A stretch of DNA of 64,000 nt from Blastopirellula sp. J2-11 (GTDB taxonomy: Bacteria > Planctomycetota > Planctomycetia > Pirellulales > Pirellulaceae): assembly GCF_024584705.1 (NCBI RefSeq), contig NZ_CP097384.1:1922001-1986000 (forward strand). The letters run 5' to 3'. Both the position numbers and the translations under genes were made by a program. Below, piece after piece: positions 26,256 through 35,728 of this stretch (position 1 is the stretch's first letter; each line of letters begins with the position of its first letter). The notes beneath the pieces are model-generated. The model was not told where the DNA came from, made no database searches, and worked only from the letters and a program-made list of their open reading frames with translations.

Positions 26256-26641
26256 GATACGTCCTCCGTTCGTTAGCGCCGCCGACGTGATTCGCTCATG
26301 CAACTTCCTACCATGGAAGAATGCCGATGAACAAAAGCGCCGACAACAAAACAATAATTCCTACGAAGCGTTCTCGTCGCCGTGCAGCTAAGTGAATCGC
26401 TTCGCTCTAGCAATTGGCCCCTGCTAGACAAAGTTGTTTTAAGTTGTACGCATAATCGGATTTATTGCAACACGTTTTCCACACAATTTGTAGCGTGAAG
26501 AAAAGAACGTGCAACTTTTTTCGTTTGCAAACATCGCGCAACAACGATGTGCGAAGAGTTGCGCAGCGCAATCTGCGGTTATCAACAACAGCGCGAGCGT
26601 GCGATCGCGCAGCGCTGCTTCGTATAGCGCCGGCGCATCGT
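26256..26641. other. Intergenic region upstream of the H1-like gene
   Basis: 386 bp, less GC-rich in the middle, with short TGCG/CGCA-rich inversions (TTGCGCAGCGCAA near 26564, TGCGATCGCGCA near 26610). It should contain the promoter of the H1-like gene. No supported gene. Confidence 0.5.
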
Positions 26642-27445
26642 TTAGTAAAGCGAAACGACGCTGCCGCTTTCGAGTTGAATCGATGGTTGCGCACGCTGTT
26701 GTTGGCGTCCCATGATCCAACGTTCATGCGGCGTAATTACTTGATAGTAAAGGGAGTTCCGCACTTTTGGTTGCGTTGTGAATGCGTGTGAACCGGCGCT
26801 CAAGTAACTGCGCCAAGCCGCTTGCGCATGACTCGATCGCAAGTGAATTGGATCGACTCCATACCAACTTGAATGCGGCTCGATAAACGTTGCGCCGCAC
26901 GTTGTCGCTTCTTCGCGCAACCGTTGATCAACCTCTTCAGCGCGACGCAGCGTGGTCATCAAATCCATGCGGCTGCGCGGGATCAGGAAAGTGCGAAAAA
27001 AATAAAACGCGGCGGCGTTTAATCGCCGAACGCGCGCGAGAGGTAAGCCAACGAGCGTGATCTTGGCGTTCAAACTGCACAATCGCGCCAGACATTCACG
27101 CACCCAAGCGATGATCGTTTCTACGTTGCGACCATAAAGAATGTCGTTACCGATATCGGTAACGACGGCGGTGGTCGTTTGCGACGGTTGCGCTTGGGCC
27201 GCGTTCCAAAGTTCGCACTGCAAGATGCTTGGCAAGCGTCGCATCGCGAAGTAACTGGGTGAGCCAAACGATCTTCCCCGTCCCCCCGCGATCATCAAGT
27301 TCATGCGGGGCCCAAAAGATTGATCCGCCAAGCGAATGACGTATCCCAACGACCGCGCGACGTTGCTTGCTCCGAGTACGATGCACCGTTGTGAAGTTGG
27401 GTCGAGAGTAGGAGAGGCCAGGGCGCTACCAGGGACGTCCGCCAA
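26642..27445 (-). CDS. SGNH/GDSL-type hydrolase
   Basis: 267 aa. Block I is degenerate: IVLGASNVARSL (~21-32; S at the nucleophile place). Gly block AGGRGRSFG, Asn block TDIGNDILYG (~97-106) and the D-x-x-H pair in YGVDPIHLRSS (~204-214) are present, so the catalytic set can be formed. Esterase or acyltransferase activity is likely but the substrate is unknown. No signal peptide. Its ATG lies inside the end of the M50 gene (20-bp overlap), so the two are translated from one message. Arg/Thr-rich and less typical codon choice than neighbours. Confidence 0.75.
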   Translation of the reverse strand: MADVPGSALASPTLDPTSQRCIVLGASNVARSLGYVIRLADQSFGPRMNLMIAGGRGRSFGSPSYFAMRRLPSILQCELWNAAQAQPSQTTTAVVTDIGNDILYGRNVETIIAWVRECLARLCSLNAKITLVGLPLARVRRLNAAAFYFFRTFLIPRSRMDLMTTLRRAEEVDQRLREEATTCGATFIEPHSSWYGVDPIHLRSSHAQAAWRSYLSAGSHAFTTQPKVRNSLYYQVITPHERWIMGRQQQRAQPSIQLESGSVVSLY

Positions 27446-28271
27446 AAGAATTCCCTCCGGAGAGTTGTTGGTAATTACCCATCGCCAGCAGAGCGAACAT
27501 GATCACCAGAAACGATTCGCCCGAGTTCGCGCCGTACAAAATCACCAGCCCTGCAAAGACCATCGACGCGTAAAGCGAGTACTGTAGTCCGTTAATGCGG
27601 TTGAACCACAGAAATAGTTCGCGTGCGATCTGTCCGCCGTCGAGCGGATAAACCGGGAGCAAATTCAAAATGCCCCAACCGATATTAATGAGCAAAATAA
27701 TCCAAACCAACGCACGAATCGCATGAGTGCCTGACCCCAATACCTCGTTGCCGGGACGAAGCAACTCCAACGCCAATGGTGGGCGTCCAGAGAGATAGCC
27801 TGCTCCCACAAGAATGAGAAAGGTGAGTCCCGCAAAGCAAAATCCAGCCAGTGGTCCGGCGAAGGAGATCGCGATTCGCGCCCAGGTCGAATTGCCCGCG
27901 CGTCGATACGATGCGCCATGCGGAGAGAATCCTGGGTCGTAGCTCGCCAACCCTCCAAAATGATAAAGCGTGATTTGCGGTGAGAATCCATACCAACGCA
28001 TGAAAACAGCATGCCCTAGCTCATGAATCAAGATCGAGAGAAAGATCACCACAATCGCGATGACCACGACGCGCGGATCGGATGTCCCGACATCCCCGCG
28101 ACTGAACGCCTGCCCAAACTGATAGCCGAGCAAGAACGCCATGATCCAGAAATAAACGCTGATCCGGACCGGAATGCCGAAGACGGAAAACTGAATATCG
28201 TAGCTAGTTGGTTGGGGAGCAGAGAGATTCACGTCGTGTCCTGAAGGAAAGCCAAGCGAGATGTCGACCAA
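27426..28271 (-). CDS. M50-family (site-2-like) membrane metalloprotease
   Basis: 281 aa with about six membrane segments. The zinc motif is ILIHELGHAVFMRWYG (HExxH, ~82-86) within a helix; the third ligand motif is NLLPVYPLDGGQIARELF (~205-222; LDGG). These enzymes cleave membrane-embedded substrates, often as the second cut of regulated intramembrane proteolysis. No PDZ or CBS domain is inserted. First gene of a pair with the SGNH hydrolase; the functional link is unknown. Confidence 0.92.
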   Translation of the reverse strand: MVDISLGFPSGHDVNLSAPQPTSYDIQFSVFGIPVRISVYFWIMAFLLGYQFGQAFSRGDVGTSDPRVVVIAIVVIFLSILIHELGHAVFMRWYGFSPQITLYHFGGLASYDPGFSPHGASYRRAGNSTWARIAISFAGPLAGFCFAGLTFLILVGAGYLSGRPPLALELLRPGNEVLGSGTHAIRALVWIILLINIGWGILNLLPVYPLDGGQIARELFLWFNRINGLQYSLYASMVFAGLVILYGANSGESFLVIMFALLAMGNYQQLSGGNSFGGRPW

Positions 28272-28310
28272 ATTCTAGCACGAAGCGTGGTTGGACTCGA
28301 TCCGAAACGA

Positions 28311-28340
28311 AAAACGCCGCACATCTCTGCGCGGCGTTTT
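28311..28340 (-). terminator. Terminator of the DUF1080 gene
   Basis: Stem AAAACGCCGC/GCGGCGTTTT with a 10-nt loop, 24 bp after the stop on the minus strand, continuing to a T-rich tract (TTTTTCGTTT). Confidence 0.8.
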
Positions 28341-28364
28341 CTAGAACGGAATGCACCAAGAGCG

Positions 28365-29054
28365 TTAGTCGAGCTCTTTGATCATGATGTTTTTCCAGCG
28401 AACTTGCGTGCCGGCCTTCTCTTTGTCGCCGCCGATGCCGTGAACTTGCAGCGCGATCAAGCCTTTCGACGTGAGGCCATCTTTCAGGTCGGCCGCCGGA
28501 ACTCCATTGATCCAGGTCTTGATCGAATCGCCGCGGCATTCGATGCGGTAGTGGTTCCAGTCATCTTGCTTGAACGCTTTGCCTGCTGCCGGATTGTTCT
28601 TCAGGTCGTTCAGCCATCCACGACGAGCTTCGTCATAGATGCCGCCGCTCCAAGCGCGAGCCGAAGGGTCAATCTCGACTTGATATCCGTGGACGCGATC
28701 CTTGGCCATCTTTTTCATTTTGCCGTCGCCAAAGTCGACTTCTTTGGCTTCGGGAAAGACCTGGCTGCGGATTTGGATGCCGGAGTTCAGTTTCGGATCG
28801 ACTTTGAAATCGACTTCCAAAATGAAGTCGCCATATTCTTTGTCGGTGCAAAGGAAGGTGTTGGGGGTATTCAACGTCGACGTGCCGACGATCTCGTCTC
28901 CTTCAATCGTATAGACCGCTTTGCCGCCGTGTTGCGTGAAGCCTTCCAGGTTCTTGCCGTTGAATAACGGCTTGAAACCATCGGCGTCCGCCGCCAGAGA
29001 GAAAGTACAGGCGACCAGTCCAAGCAACAGCGCCGAGGCGATTCGTTTCAACAT
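28365..29054 (-). CDS. DUF1080 (3-keto-disaccharide hydrolase family) secreted protein
   Basis: 229 aa with a signal peptide ([18 protein letters not shown]). The concanavalin-like fold is shown by the family blocks [13 protein letters not shown] (~27-39), [65 protein letters not shown] and GIALQVHG-like LIALQVHG. Members act on glycosides or bind sugars outside the cytoplasm; several are 3-keto-glycoside hydrolases. Planctomycetes encode many for polysaccharide use. It is monocistronic and divergent from the sialate O-acetylesterase gene, which fits a glycan-degradation theme. Confidence 0.93.
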   Translation of the reverse strand: MLKRIASALLLGLVACTFSLAADADGFKPLFNGKNLEGFTQHGGKAVYTIEGDEIVGTSTLNTPNTFLCTDKEYGDFILEVDFKVDPKLNSGIQIRSQVFPEAKEVDFGDGKMKKMAKDRVHGYQVEIDPSARAWSGGIYDEARRGWLNDLKNNPAAGKAFKQDDWNHYRIECRGDSIKTWINGVPAADLKDGLTSKGLIALQVHGIGGDKEKAGTQVRWKNIMIKELD

Positions 29055-29236
29055 ACTTTAGGTTCCAGGTAGGGCAGGGGGGTGATTGATTGGTGGCTAA
29101 AATCTCAGGATAGTTGAGTATCTGTGCGTTGTCGATTAGTTGGCCCAGTTTTGGTCCCCAGATTGCCGGTTGCAGTCGATCGTAAGCGAAAATAGTCGCT
29201 ATTTCGCGTGAAATGCCATTTCCGCGGCAGGGTGAC

Positions 29237-29242
29237 TATAAT
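29237..29242 (+). promoter_or_regulatory. Candidate -10 box for the sialate O-acetylesterase gene
   Basis: Exact TATAAT 77 bp before the ATG at 29319; the -35 position carries only a weak match. Confidence 0.35.
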
Positions 29243-29318
29243 GTCCCTTCTCGAAGATTGCTTCCCGCCGCTCCGTCCCCCCCTCCTTGCATATTCAACT
29301 CACTATTGGAGATTCCCA

Positions 29319-30845
29319 ATGAAGCTTCGATTCCTCTACGCCGCCGCGCTGGCAATTGGTTTGTCTACTCTCTGCGCGACTAGCCGGCTGCAAGCCGAAG
29401 TCCAAGTACCAGCTCTCTTCACGGACCACATGGTGTTGCAGCGCGATTTGCCGGTCGTCGTTTGGGGCACAGCCGCCAAAGGAGAAGAGGTAGCCGTCTC
29501 GGTCGCTTCGTTGGAAGGCAAGACGACGGCCGACGCCGACGGGCATTGGAAAGTTAAGTTGGGCGAGTTGCCTGCTGGCGGTCCGCATCGCTTGGTGATC
29601 CAAGGCAAGAACGAAATCGCGATCGAAGACGTGCTGGTCGGCGAGGTCTGGGTTTGCTCGGGGCAATCGAATATGCAGTGGCCCATTGATCGCGCCATCG
29701 ACGCCGATCTAGAAGTGATGACCGCCAAGCTGCCGCAGCTGCGCTTGATCACCGTGCCGAACGTCGCTGCGCAATCGCCCAAGTCCGACTTCAATGGGAA
29801 GTGGGAAGTTTGCACGCCGGAAACGGTGAAAGGCTTTTCCGCGGTTGGCTACTTCTTTGGTCGTCAATTGCAGCAAACGCTTGACGTGCCGGTTGGATTG
29901 ATCGACAACTCGTGGGGCGGTTCTGCAGCCGAAGCTTGGACCAATCGCGACTTGTTGGAAGCAGATGCGCGCTATGCCGACATGTTGAAAGGATGGGACC
30001 AGCGCGTCGCCGACTATGAAAAGAAGAAGGCCGAATACAAAACGGCGCTGGCGACTTGGAATCAATCGGCCGACAAGAAGCCGGCGGATAAGCCGCAGCC
30101 TCCCAAGGACCCCGGCGTCAATGGAAACCATCGCCCCGCGAATCTTTATAACGGCGTTTTGAGCCCGATCGTCGGCTACGGCATCCGCGGCGCGATTTGG
30201 TACCAAGGCGAATCGAACGCCGGGCGTCCCGAAGAGTATGGGCATCTCTTCCCGATGATGATTCAAAATTGGCGCGACGATTGGCGGCAAGGGGACTTCC
30301 CGTTTTACTGGGTTCAGTTGGCGGACTTCAGGTCGGAGAATCCGGAGCCTGTCGACAGCAATTGGGCCGTGTTGCGTGAATCGCAAACCTTTACGATGGA
30401 TAAGCTGCCGAACGCCGGTGAAGCGGTGATCATCGATCTCGGCGAAGGTCGCGACATTCATCCGCGCAACAAGCAAGATGTAGCGAAACGTTTGGCGCGA
30501 ATCGCGCTCGCTCGTGACTACGGAATTGCTGTTCCGTATCAAAGCCCTCGCTTCAAAAGCCTGGAAGTGAAAGATGGCAAAGCGATTGTCACGTTCGACA
30601 CGTACGGTACGAAGTTGTATTCGTTTGACGCGCCTCAACCGGTCGGCTTCGCCATCGCCGGCGCCGATGGCAAATATGTGTGGGCCACGGCCAAGCTGGT
30701 CGGCGACGACAAGGTGGAAGTTTCCAGCCCCAGCGTGAAAGAGCCGGTCAGCGTTCGCTATGCGTGGGCCGACAACCCGGTCTGCACGTTGCAAAATTCA
30801 GCCGGCTTGCCGGCGACGCCGTTCCGGAGCGACAAGCCGGAGTAA
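29319..30845 (+). CDS. Sialate O-acetylesterase family secreted esterase
   Basis: 508 aa from the ATG at 29319 (TTGGAG upstream). A signal peptide (LYAAALAIGLSTLCATS) ends near LQA-EV. An N-terminal beta domain (FTDHMVLQRDLPVVVWGTA) precedes the SGNH-like catalytic domain: WVCSGQSNMQWPI with the nucleophile Ser (~113), LIDNSWGGSAAEAWT, AIWYQGESNAGRPEEY and a terminal DLGEGRDIHPRNKQ (Asp-His). It removes O-acetyl groups from sialic or other sugars in the periplasm or outside. Paralogues are many in planctomycetes; real substrate may be sulfated or acetylated algal glycans. Confidence 0.92.
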   Translation: MKLRFLYAAALAIGLSTLCATSRLQAEVQVPALFTDHMVLQRDLPVVVWGTAAKGEEVAVSVASLEGKTTADADGHWKVKLGELPAGGPHRLVIQGKNEIAIEDVLVGEVWVCSGQSNMQWPIDRAIDADLEVMTAKLPQLRLITVPNVAAQSPKSDFNGKWEVCTPETVKGFSAVGYFFGRQLQQTLDVPVGLIDNSWGGSAAEAWTNRDLLEADARYADMLKGWDQRVADYEKKKAEYKTALATWNQSADKKPADKPQPPKDPGVNGNHRPANLYNGVLSPIVGYGIRGAIWYQGESNAGRPEEYGHLFPMMIQNWRDDWRQGDFPFYWVQLADFRSENPEPVDSNWAVLRESQTFTMDKLPNAGEAVIIDLGEGRDIHPRNKQDVAKRLARIALARDYGIAVPYQSPRFKSLEVKDGKAIVTFDTYGTKLYSFDAPQPVGFAIAGADGKYVWATAKLVGDDKVEVSSPSVKEPVSVRYAWADNPVCTLQNSAGLPATPFRSDKPE

Positions 30846-30877
30846 ACGCCGTCGGTTTTCAATGACGAGAAGCTGGA

Positions 30878-30914
30878 AGATCGCTCTCGCTTCCAAGGCG
30901 AGAGCGATCTTTTT
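30878..30914 (+). terminator. Terminator after the sialate O-acetylesterase gene
   Basis: Perfect 13-bp stem AGATCGCTCTCGC/GCGAGAGCGATCT with a 7-nt loop, then TTTTTA. Confidence 0.92.
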
Positions 30915-30962
30915 ATGCGCTGTGTTCATATTGCGTGAGTAGTTCGAAACCGCGCCGCCGCC

Positions 30963-30968
30963 TATAAT
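30963..30968 (+). promoter_or_regulatory. Candidate -10 box for the membrane protein-dtd operon
   Basis: Exact TATAAT 45 bp before the TTG start at 31014; no clear -35. Confidence 0.3.
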
Positions 30969-31013
30969 CGTGGCTTACTTTTTTTCGTACGCTGCAGAGC
31001 AGGGCAGGGGACT

Positions 31014-31673
31014 TTGGCTGGATTCTTTCGCATCATCTCAATCGCCGCCGCGTCGCTGTTGGCGTTGAATCTTTTGCTGGGTCTACGGATCGGCGATTAT
31101 CACGGCGACTTTGAAAGCTTGCACGCGCTCGCGGAGGAGTCGCGTCAGCCGATCGCGCGACGCGACCCGCAAAGCGAAGAAAAGCTGGATGCCCAGATGG
31201 CGGTTTGGGACGCGACCCGCTCGCGCGCCAGCTTCCATATTTTGATCGGCATGCTAGGGTCGCTCGGCTGCGTCGCTGTTTGCAGCATCGGCGTCACCTA
31301 CTTTGTCGGCACGAGTCGCTGGTGCAAAGAAGTGACCGAAGCGTACGGTCTTGATCCGCAGTGGGCGATCCGCAGCGCAGCGCTCAAGCGTCAGGCGTTT
31401 CCCTTGGCGATTCTCAGCATGGTCGCGATGATGATTTTGGTCGCCATGGGAGGCGTCGCCGCGAGTCCTGACAATTTCCCGCAGTGGTCGGCGGCGATGG
31501 CGACTCCCCATTCGATCGCCGCGTTCTTGGCGGTCGGCTTGGTGACGATCGCATTGTTTCGTCTGGCGACATTGATTCAAGAGAACTACCAGATGATCGA
31601 AGCGATTACCGCCGCGGTCTCCGCAATTCGAGACGACTCGCACTTCGCCGCGCCGCAGGAGCCCATGGAATGA
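31014..31673 (+). CDS. Membrane protein of unknown function
   Basis: 219 aa starting at TTG with AGGGGAC just upstream. Four hydrophobic segments: [59 protein letters not shown] and [20 protein letters not shown]. The loop after the first contains charged, partly helical sequence. No family recognised. Its stop overlaps the dtd start (ATGA), so both come from one mRNA and may be coupled. Confidence 0.75.
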   Translation: MAGFFRIISIAAASLLALNLLLGLRIGDYHGDFESLHALAEESRQPIARRDPQSEEKLDAQMAVWDATRSRASFHILIGMLGSLGCVAVCSIGVTYFVGTSRWCKEVTEAYGLDPQWAIRSAALKRQAFPLAILSMVAMMILVAMGGVAASPDNFPQWSAAMATPHSIAAFLAVGLVTIALFRLATLIQENYQMIEAITAAVSAIRDDSHFAAPQEPME

Positions 31674-32119
31674 GGGCCGTTGTGCAAAGAGTCGCTTCGG
31701 CCAGCGTTCGCGTCGATGGCGAAATCGTCGGCGCGATTCAGCAAGGCCTGCTGGTGTTGCTCGGCGTCGAGCCGCAGGACATCAGTGCTGATGTCGCCTA
31801 CATGGCTGACAAGACGGCGAACCTGCGGATCTTTGAAGATGACGCCGGCAAGATGAATCTCTCGGTGATGGACATCGGCGGCGCGGTGTTGGCGGTCAGC
31901 CAGTTCACGTTGCTGGGCGATTGTCGCAAAGGTCGTCGACCGGCGTTCACCGGCGCCGCGCCGCCAGAGTTGGCCAACGTGTTGTATGAAGAATATGTGG
32001 CGGCTGTCCGTCAGTTGGGTCTGCCTGTGGAGACCGGCGTCTTCCGCGCGCAGATGGAGGTCTCGCTTCTCAATGATGGCCCGGTGACGCTGTTGTTGGA
32101 TAGCCGCAAGCAGTTTTAG
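31670..32119 (+). CDS. dtd: D-aminoacyl-tRNA deacylase
   Basis: 149 aa, normal length. Signature blocks: [39 protein letters not shown] (key part SQFTLLGD) and the cis Gly-Pro motif [10 protein letters not shown] (~134-143). The usual SQFTLxAD is SQFTLLGD here, a mild change. It hydrolyses D-amino acids from mischarged tRNA. Starts in the stop of the membrane protein gene. Its TAG overlaps the TAA of the convergent gene by two bases, so no terminator fits between them. Confidence 0.95.
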   Translation: MRAVVQRVASASVRVDGEIVGAIQQGLLVLLGVEPQDISADVAYMADKTANLRIFEDDAGKMNLSVMDIGGAVLAVSQFTLLGDCRKGRRPAFTGAAPPELANVLYEEYVAAVRQLGLPVETGVFRAQMEVSLLNDGPVTLLLDSRKQF

Positions 32120-32598
32120 GCTTCGGCGGTCGGCGTCGATTGATTGCGAGCAAAATGGACGCGGTATTGATTCAGCAATTCGGTCAGCGCTTTGGCGCTG
32201 CGGCCGTAGTTGTTCGGCAGCAGTTCATCCAAGCGATTGCGCTTCTCCTCGTTCTCGGGGCCCGGCTGGCGATAGAAGCCGGTCATTTGTTGCCCCCACA
32301 GTCCGGAGTGGCTGACTAGTTCGGACTCGAAGCGTGCGATCTCTTCCCACGCGACATGATGCGACGTGAAAAGATAGCAGTAGCGAATCCCAGTCTCGTC
32401 GATGCGCAGCCAAGAGCTGCGCGGCCAAATCTCGGCGGTTCCCAGCACGCCGCACGCCACAAAGAAAAAGCAGGCGACGTACCCGATTTCTTTTCCCGAG
32501 ATACCGAGCGCCAAGCAGCAAAGCGCCAGGATCGTACTGGCGCCGGCCATCAGCATGGCGCGGCGACCGCTGGGATAAAGCGTTAGCGGGGTTTCCAT
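32116..32598 (-). CDS. Small membrane protein with a PH-like cytoplasmic region
   Basis: 160 aa from the ATG at 32598. Two hydrophobic segments near the start ([19 protein letters not shown] and [16 protein letters not shown]) are followed by strands ([29 protein letters not shown]) as in bacterial PH-like (bPH) membrane proteins, then a helical tail. Overlaps the upstream gene as TGATG, so translation is likely coupled. Function unknown. Confidence 0.72.
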   Translation of the reverse strand: METPLTLYPSGRRAMLMAGASTILALCCLALGISGKEIGYVACFFFVACGVLGTAEIWPRSSWLRIDETGIRYCYLFTSHHVAWEEIARFESELVSHSGLWGQQMTGFYRQPGPENEEKRNRLDELLPNNYGRSAKALTELLNQYRVHFARNQSTPTAEA

Positions 32599-33341
32599 CA
32601 GCGCGTGATCGGAAATGTCTGTGGTTGAAATGTCTGTGGCTGGGTGGCCATCGCCGGCGCTTCCTGCAACTCTTGCGACGACGGGTGGAGATGATAATGC
32701 TCCATCAGCAGCGGATCGCCAACGGCGGCAAACAGCAGCACGGCCAGCTTCGCATAGGTCGATACATTGGACCACATGCTATTGGGATTCCAAAACTTGA
32801 TCGCTGTGCCAAAGGACTTTTTGAATCGAGGTCGAAACGAATGCCATTCGACGCTCCAGATCTCATCCAAGGTTAAGTGGACCATGAAGCCGAGAAAAAC
32901 GGCGCCCGTTTTCAGTAACCGGATATCGAGTTCATCCCCAGACACGACCAGGAACGCGCAGAGCGCCGCAGATATCGCGGCCGGCACGCTGTGCCACATC
33001 CCGCGATGCTTGGTGTACTTTTTGAATACTTCGGCGACGCCGAACCGGATCACGATGTAGATGATCGCGCCGGCCAGCGCGATCGCTTCGGGGTCCATGC
33101 CGAGTCGACGAAAGCGATCGATCATTAGCATCGGCGCCATCGCGGCGACAAACGCCGAAATCTCTTTCACGGGGCGACCCGAACCGCTGTCGAGATCTGG
33201 CAGGATGCCAGCGATGCTGCACAGTCCTGCGCTCAGCATGCAGGTAGTCGCCGAAATGTCTGGCATAAAAGCATAGGCGGCGGCGCCATAGCCAACGCCT
33301 ATGATGGTGCTGGTTGTAATGTGGGTGTTGAAACCGGCCAT
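32598..33341 (-). CDS. YdjM-type membrane-associated metal-dependent hydrolase
   Basis: 247 aa. The opening MAGFNTHITTSTIIG and GLCSIAGILPDLDS (~40-53) with later KHRGMWHSVPA (~118-128) and GFMVHLTLDEIWS (~155-167) match the YdjM/LexA-binding inner-membrane hydrolase family, whose His and Asp residues bind metal. At least four membrane segments. A short direct repeat at the C-terminus (PQTF-QPQTF) looks like a recent 12-bp tandem duplication. Actual reaction is unknown. First gene of a pair with the bPH-like protein. Confidence 0.82.
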   Translation of the reverse strand: MAGFNTHITTSTIIGVGYGAAAYAFMPDISATTCMLSAGLCSIAGILPDLDSGSGRPVKEISAFVAAMAPMLMIDRFRRLGMDPEAIALAGAIIYIVIRFGVAEVFKKYTKHRGMWHSVPAAISAALCAFLVVSGDELDIRLLKTGAVFLGFMVHLTLDEIWSVEWHSFRPRFKKSFGTAIKFWNPNSMWSNVSTYAKLAVLLFAAVGDPLLMEHYHLHPSSQELQEAPAMATQPQTFQPQTFPITR

Positions 33342-33492
33342 GAGTCCCCTGCTTCCATCCTTTGAGTTCTAGATCGCGACGTACGGGCAACGACGGTCTG
33401 CGGTTGTACGCGAAACGTGCGCGGCGACGCCAGTCCAAAACGCTCCGCCGCTAGCATCGCGACGAAACTGATCTTCGAGTGAACCCGTCGGC

Positions 33493-33498
33493 TCGATA
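33493..33498 (+). promoter_or_regulatory. Candidate -10 box for the CvpA-like gene
   Basis: TATACT 68 bp before the ATG at 33566; weak -35. Confidence 0.25.
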
Positions 33499-33565
33499 TA
33501 CTGCCTCGCCGCGGTGCGCGTGACCGCACCAAATCAGGAACTTGAGAGAAAGAAGGCGCCGAGCG

Positions 33566-34510
33566 ATGGCGAACGGATACGACGTATTGATGGTGATTGT
33601 GCTGCTCGCGGCGACGGCCTGGGGTTTGTACAAAGGGATGGCGTGGCAACTCGCCTCGTTCGCGTCGATTTTCGCCAGTTATGTGCTGTCGGTGCAACTG
33701 CGCGAGCCGGTGGCGGCCCTCTTTCCCTTGGATCCTCCCTGGAACAAGCTGGCGGCGATGCTCGCGCTGTATGTCGGCTGCTCGCTGGTCGTCTGGGTCG
33801 GCTTTCGATTCATTTCAAAAACGATCGAAAGCATGAAACTGAAAGATTTCGATCGTCAGGTTGGCGCTTTGTTGGGCGCGGCCAAAGGCGTTTTGCTCTG
33901 CGTGATCATTACGATGTTCTCGGTCGCGTTCGCGACTGGTAATCGTCGCGAAGAGATCGTGCAGTCGAGATCCGGCTACTACATCTCGCATTTCATCGAC
34001 AAAGCCCAAGCGATCATGCCTCAAGAAGTGCATACCGCCGTTAAGCCGTACATTGACAACTTTCAGCAGCAGATCGGTGATCAGCCGCCGATCACGACCG
34101 CCAATATTTTTTCCGGCGACCAGGCCCAGCCAGCGGCGACCAATCAGCAAACGCGGGCTCCGTATCAGGTCATCCCGCAGCAGTGGCAACAAGACGCGCA
34201 GCAAGGCTACAGCCAGCTGAAAGCCGACTATGGGCAGATCCAGGGAGCGGTCGATCAGGCGCTCCAAAATCCGCAGCAAACGGCCCAGCCATACGTGAAC
34301 CAATTTCAGCAGAATTTGCGCGATCAAGTGCAGCGCGAAATCGACCAGCGTTGGGGCGCTGCAACGCAAGGTTATCAGCAGCCGAATTACGCGCCGCAAC
34401 AAGGCTACCAACAGCAAGGCTACGCGCCGCAGCCGACCTATCCGCAGCAGCCCGGCTACTATCCTCAAGGCTACGCACCGCAGCAAAACGGACAGCTCCC
34501 GCGGTACTGA
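33566..34510 (+). CDS. CvpA-like membrane protein with a Gln/Tyr-rich tail
   Basis: 314 aa from the ATG at 33566, with AGAAAGAAGG upstream. The first ~130 residues are a CvpA-type membrane domain: YDVLMVIVLLAATAWGLYKG, MAWQLASFASIFASYVLSV, KLAAMLALYVGCSLVVWVGF, then DRQVGALLGAAKGVLLCVII. The remainder is soluble; the last ~60 residues repeat QGYQQ, GYAPQ and PQQPGYY units, a low-complexity tail. CvpA proteins are linked to colicin V export and envelope stress; the role here is unknown. Confidence 0.82.
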   Translation: MANGYDVLMVIVLLAATAWGLYKGMAWQLASFASIFASYVLSVQLREPVAALFPLDPPWNKLAAMLALYVGCSLVVWVGFRFISKTIESMKLKDFDRQVGALLGAAKGVLLCVIITMFSVAFATGNRREEIVQSRSGYYISHFIDKAQAIMPQEVHTAVKPYIDNFQQQIGDQPPITTANIFSGDQAQPAATNQQTRAPYQVIPQQWQQDAQQGYSQLKADYGQIQGAVDQALQNPQQTAQPYVNQFQQNLRDQVQREIDQRWGAATQGYQQPNYAPQQGYQQQGYAPQPTYPQQPGYYPQGYAPQQNGQLPRY

Positions 34511-35273
34511 GCGGCGACCGCCGTGCGAAGAGAAAGAGCCGTGTGAATCTCTATAAAGCAGTCGCTTTGGTGCAGGGGACCGGTTTTGAGCCCGGATCGC
34601 TAAAACCCGAGAAAAACGGCCCCACAACCGAACATAAGAAACATTATCGGACGTTGGGGTGGGTGTGCCGCTGGGCCCTGCTTTTCTGGGAAATGGCTTG
34701 CTTAACGAGCTTCTGGACAGTCGATCGCGGTTGGGCTCTTGTTCATGTAGCCGGTCGCTGTGCGGATCAGGAATCGCTCGTGGCGCCGTGGTTCGCCGGC
34801 GGGACTGCGAGGGATTCGCGTTTCTCGCTGGGCTGGTCTTGGGCAGGCGCAAGAGGAGCGGAATGCGATCGATTTCGCTGCGGGTTTTCGAATCGATTTT
34901 GATCGCAGCTTGAGATTAAAAATCGGCATGCAAATCACCTGTGAATTTCGCCCGATTGCGTTCCAAATTCTGGTTTCTTGATTGAACGGATCTCGGCTCA
35001 TTTGGAGATCCGCTAGCAGACGAAATCGTCATTCATTTGACCGACCCAAAATTGAGTGCTACCGCCCTGCTCTGTTGGTTGTCGGCATGCGTCCATTTGT
35101 GATTGGCGAAATGCAGATCGTTCGCCAGATCGATCTAGGCGAAGCAGCGCCGCGAAGAGCGGCTGTGTTTTATGAGGTTGCGCTATTTTTCGGAAACAAG
35201 AATGGAACAGAGCCAAGTCACCGATGAAGGCTGGTAAAGCATGGTCAGAATCAACCGAAAATCGATGCATTAA

Positions 35274-35359
35274 CCAGAGACGCAAGCCGATGGAATGCGG
35301 CTGGCCACTTCAATCTGAGTTAGGATCGCTGACCGCATTCCATCGGCTTGCGCCTCTGG
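35274..35359. repeat. Long palindrome, related to 9995 and 39856
   Basis: 27-bp arms (35274-35300 and 35333-35359) with one mismatch; core GCAAGCCGATGGAATGCGG. The right arm and the following 60 bp match 10043-10137. Confidence 0.85.
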
Positions 35360-35656
35360 CTAATGTTGGCTGGGTTTGAAAAATCGCCCTCAAAACCTCA
35401 GAACTTGCGCAACCGGCTATGAAGAGAGACGCCAATCAGCATTTCAATTTGTTCGCTGGAGGTAGGGGGCTTTGATCCTGATTTTGGGATCGCAACAGCG
35501 ATCGCACATTTGGCGATCAAGCGGAAGGACGGCGTCGCGAGAAGCAGGCGACTTTTTTTGATTCCGGGGAGTCTGCCGATCAAGCGGAAGGGGCCTAAAG
35601 TAGGACGCCGGTCGCCCGGCGTGCGGAAGAGAGGCTTGATGTTCTTCATTGTCGGA

Positions 35657-35697
35657 ATAAAAAAAGCGTCCGGCCTGGAGGTGACAGGCCGAACGCT
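35657..35697 (-). terminator. Terminator of accA
   Basis: On the minus strand a stem AGCGTTCGGCCT/AGGCCGGACGCT precedes TTTTTTTATT, 31 bp after the accA stop. Confidence 0.88.
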
Positions 35698-35728
35698 GGG
35701 AGTTGAACCATTGCGGTAGGGGGCCGGA

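Larger units (their letters stand above)
34511..35728. other. Long gene-free region
   Basis: 1.2 kb with no credible gene in any frame. It contains the palindrome at 35274-35359, a 14-bp direct repeat GATCAAGCGGAAGG at 35515 and 35578, and the accA terminator near 35665. The part at 34570-34900 has somewhat coding-like base use but only broken frames. A stretch near 34573 resembles a tRNA T-arm but does not fold into a tRNA. Confidence 0.6.

Noticed and set aside
26439-26680. Minus-strand frame reading NDAPALYEAALRDRTLALLL, faintly like the start of a DNA photolyase
   Set aside because: It overlaps the SGNH gene end in another frame, lacks the photolyase opening motif and runs out after about 40 residues; probably chance from GCGC-rich sequence.
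34573-34600. tRNA-like T-arm (GGGGACCGGTTTTGAGCCC)
   Set aside because: The loop does not fit TTCRANY and no anticodon or D arm can be formed on either strand.
35398-35649. 83-codon minus-strand frame
   Set aside because: It spans a direct repeat and shows no family or ribosome site; likely non-coding.
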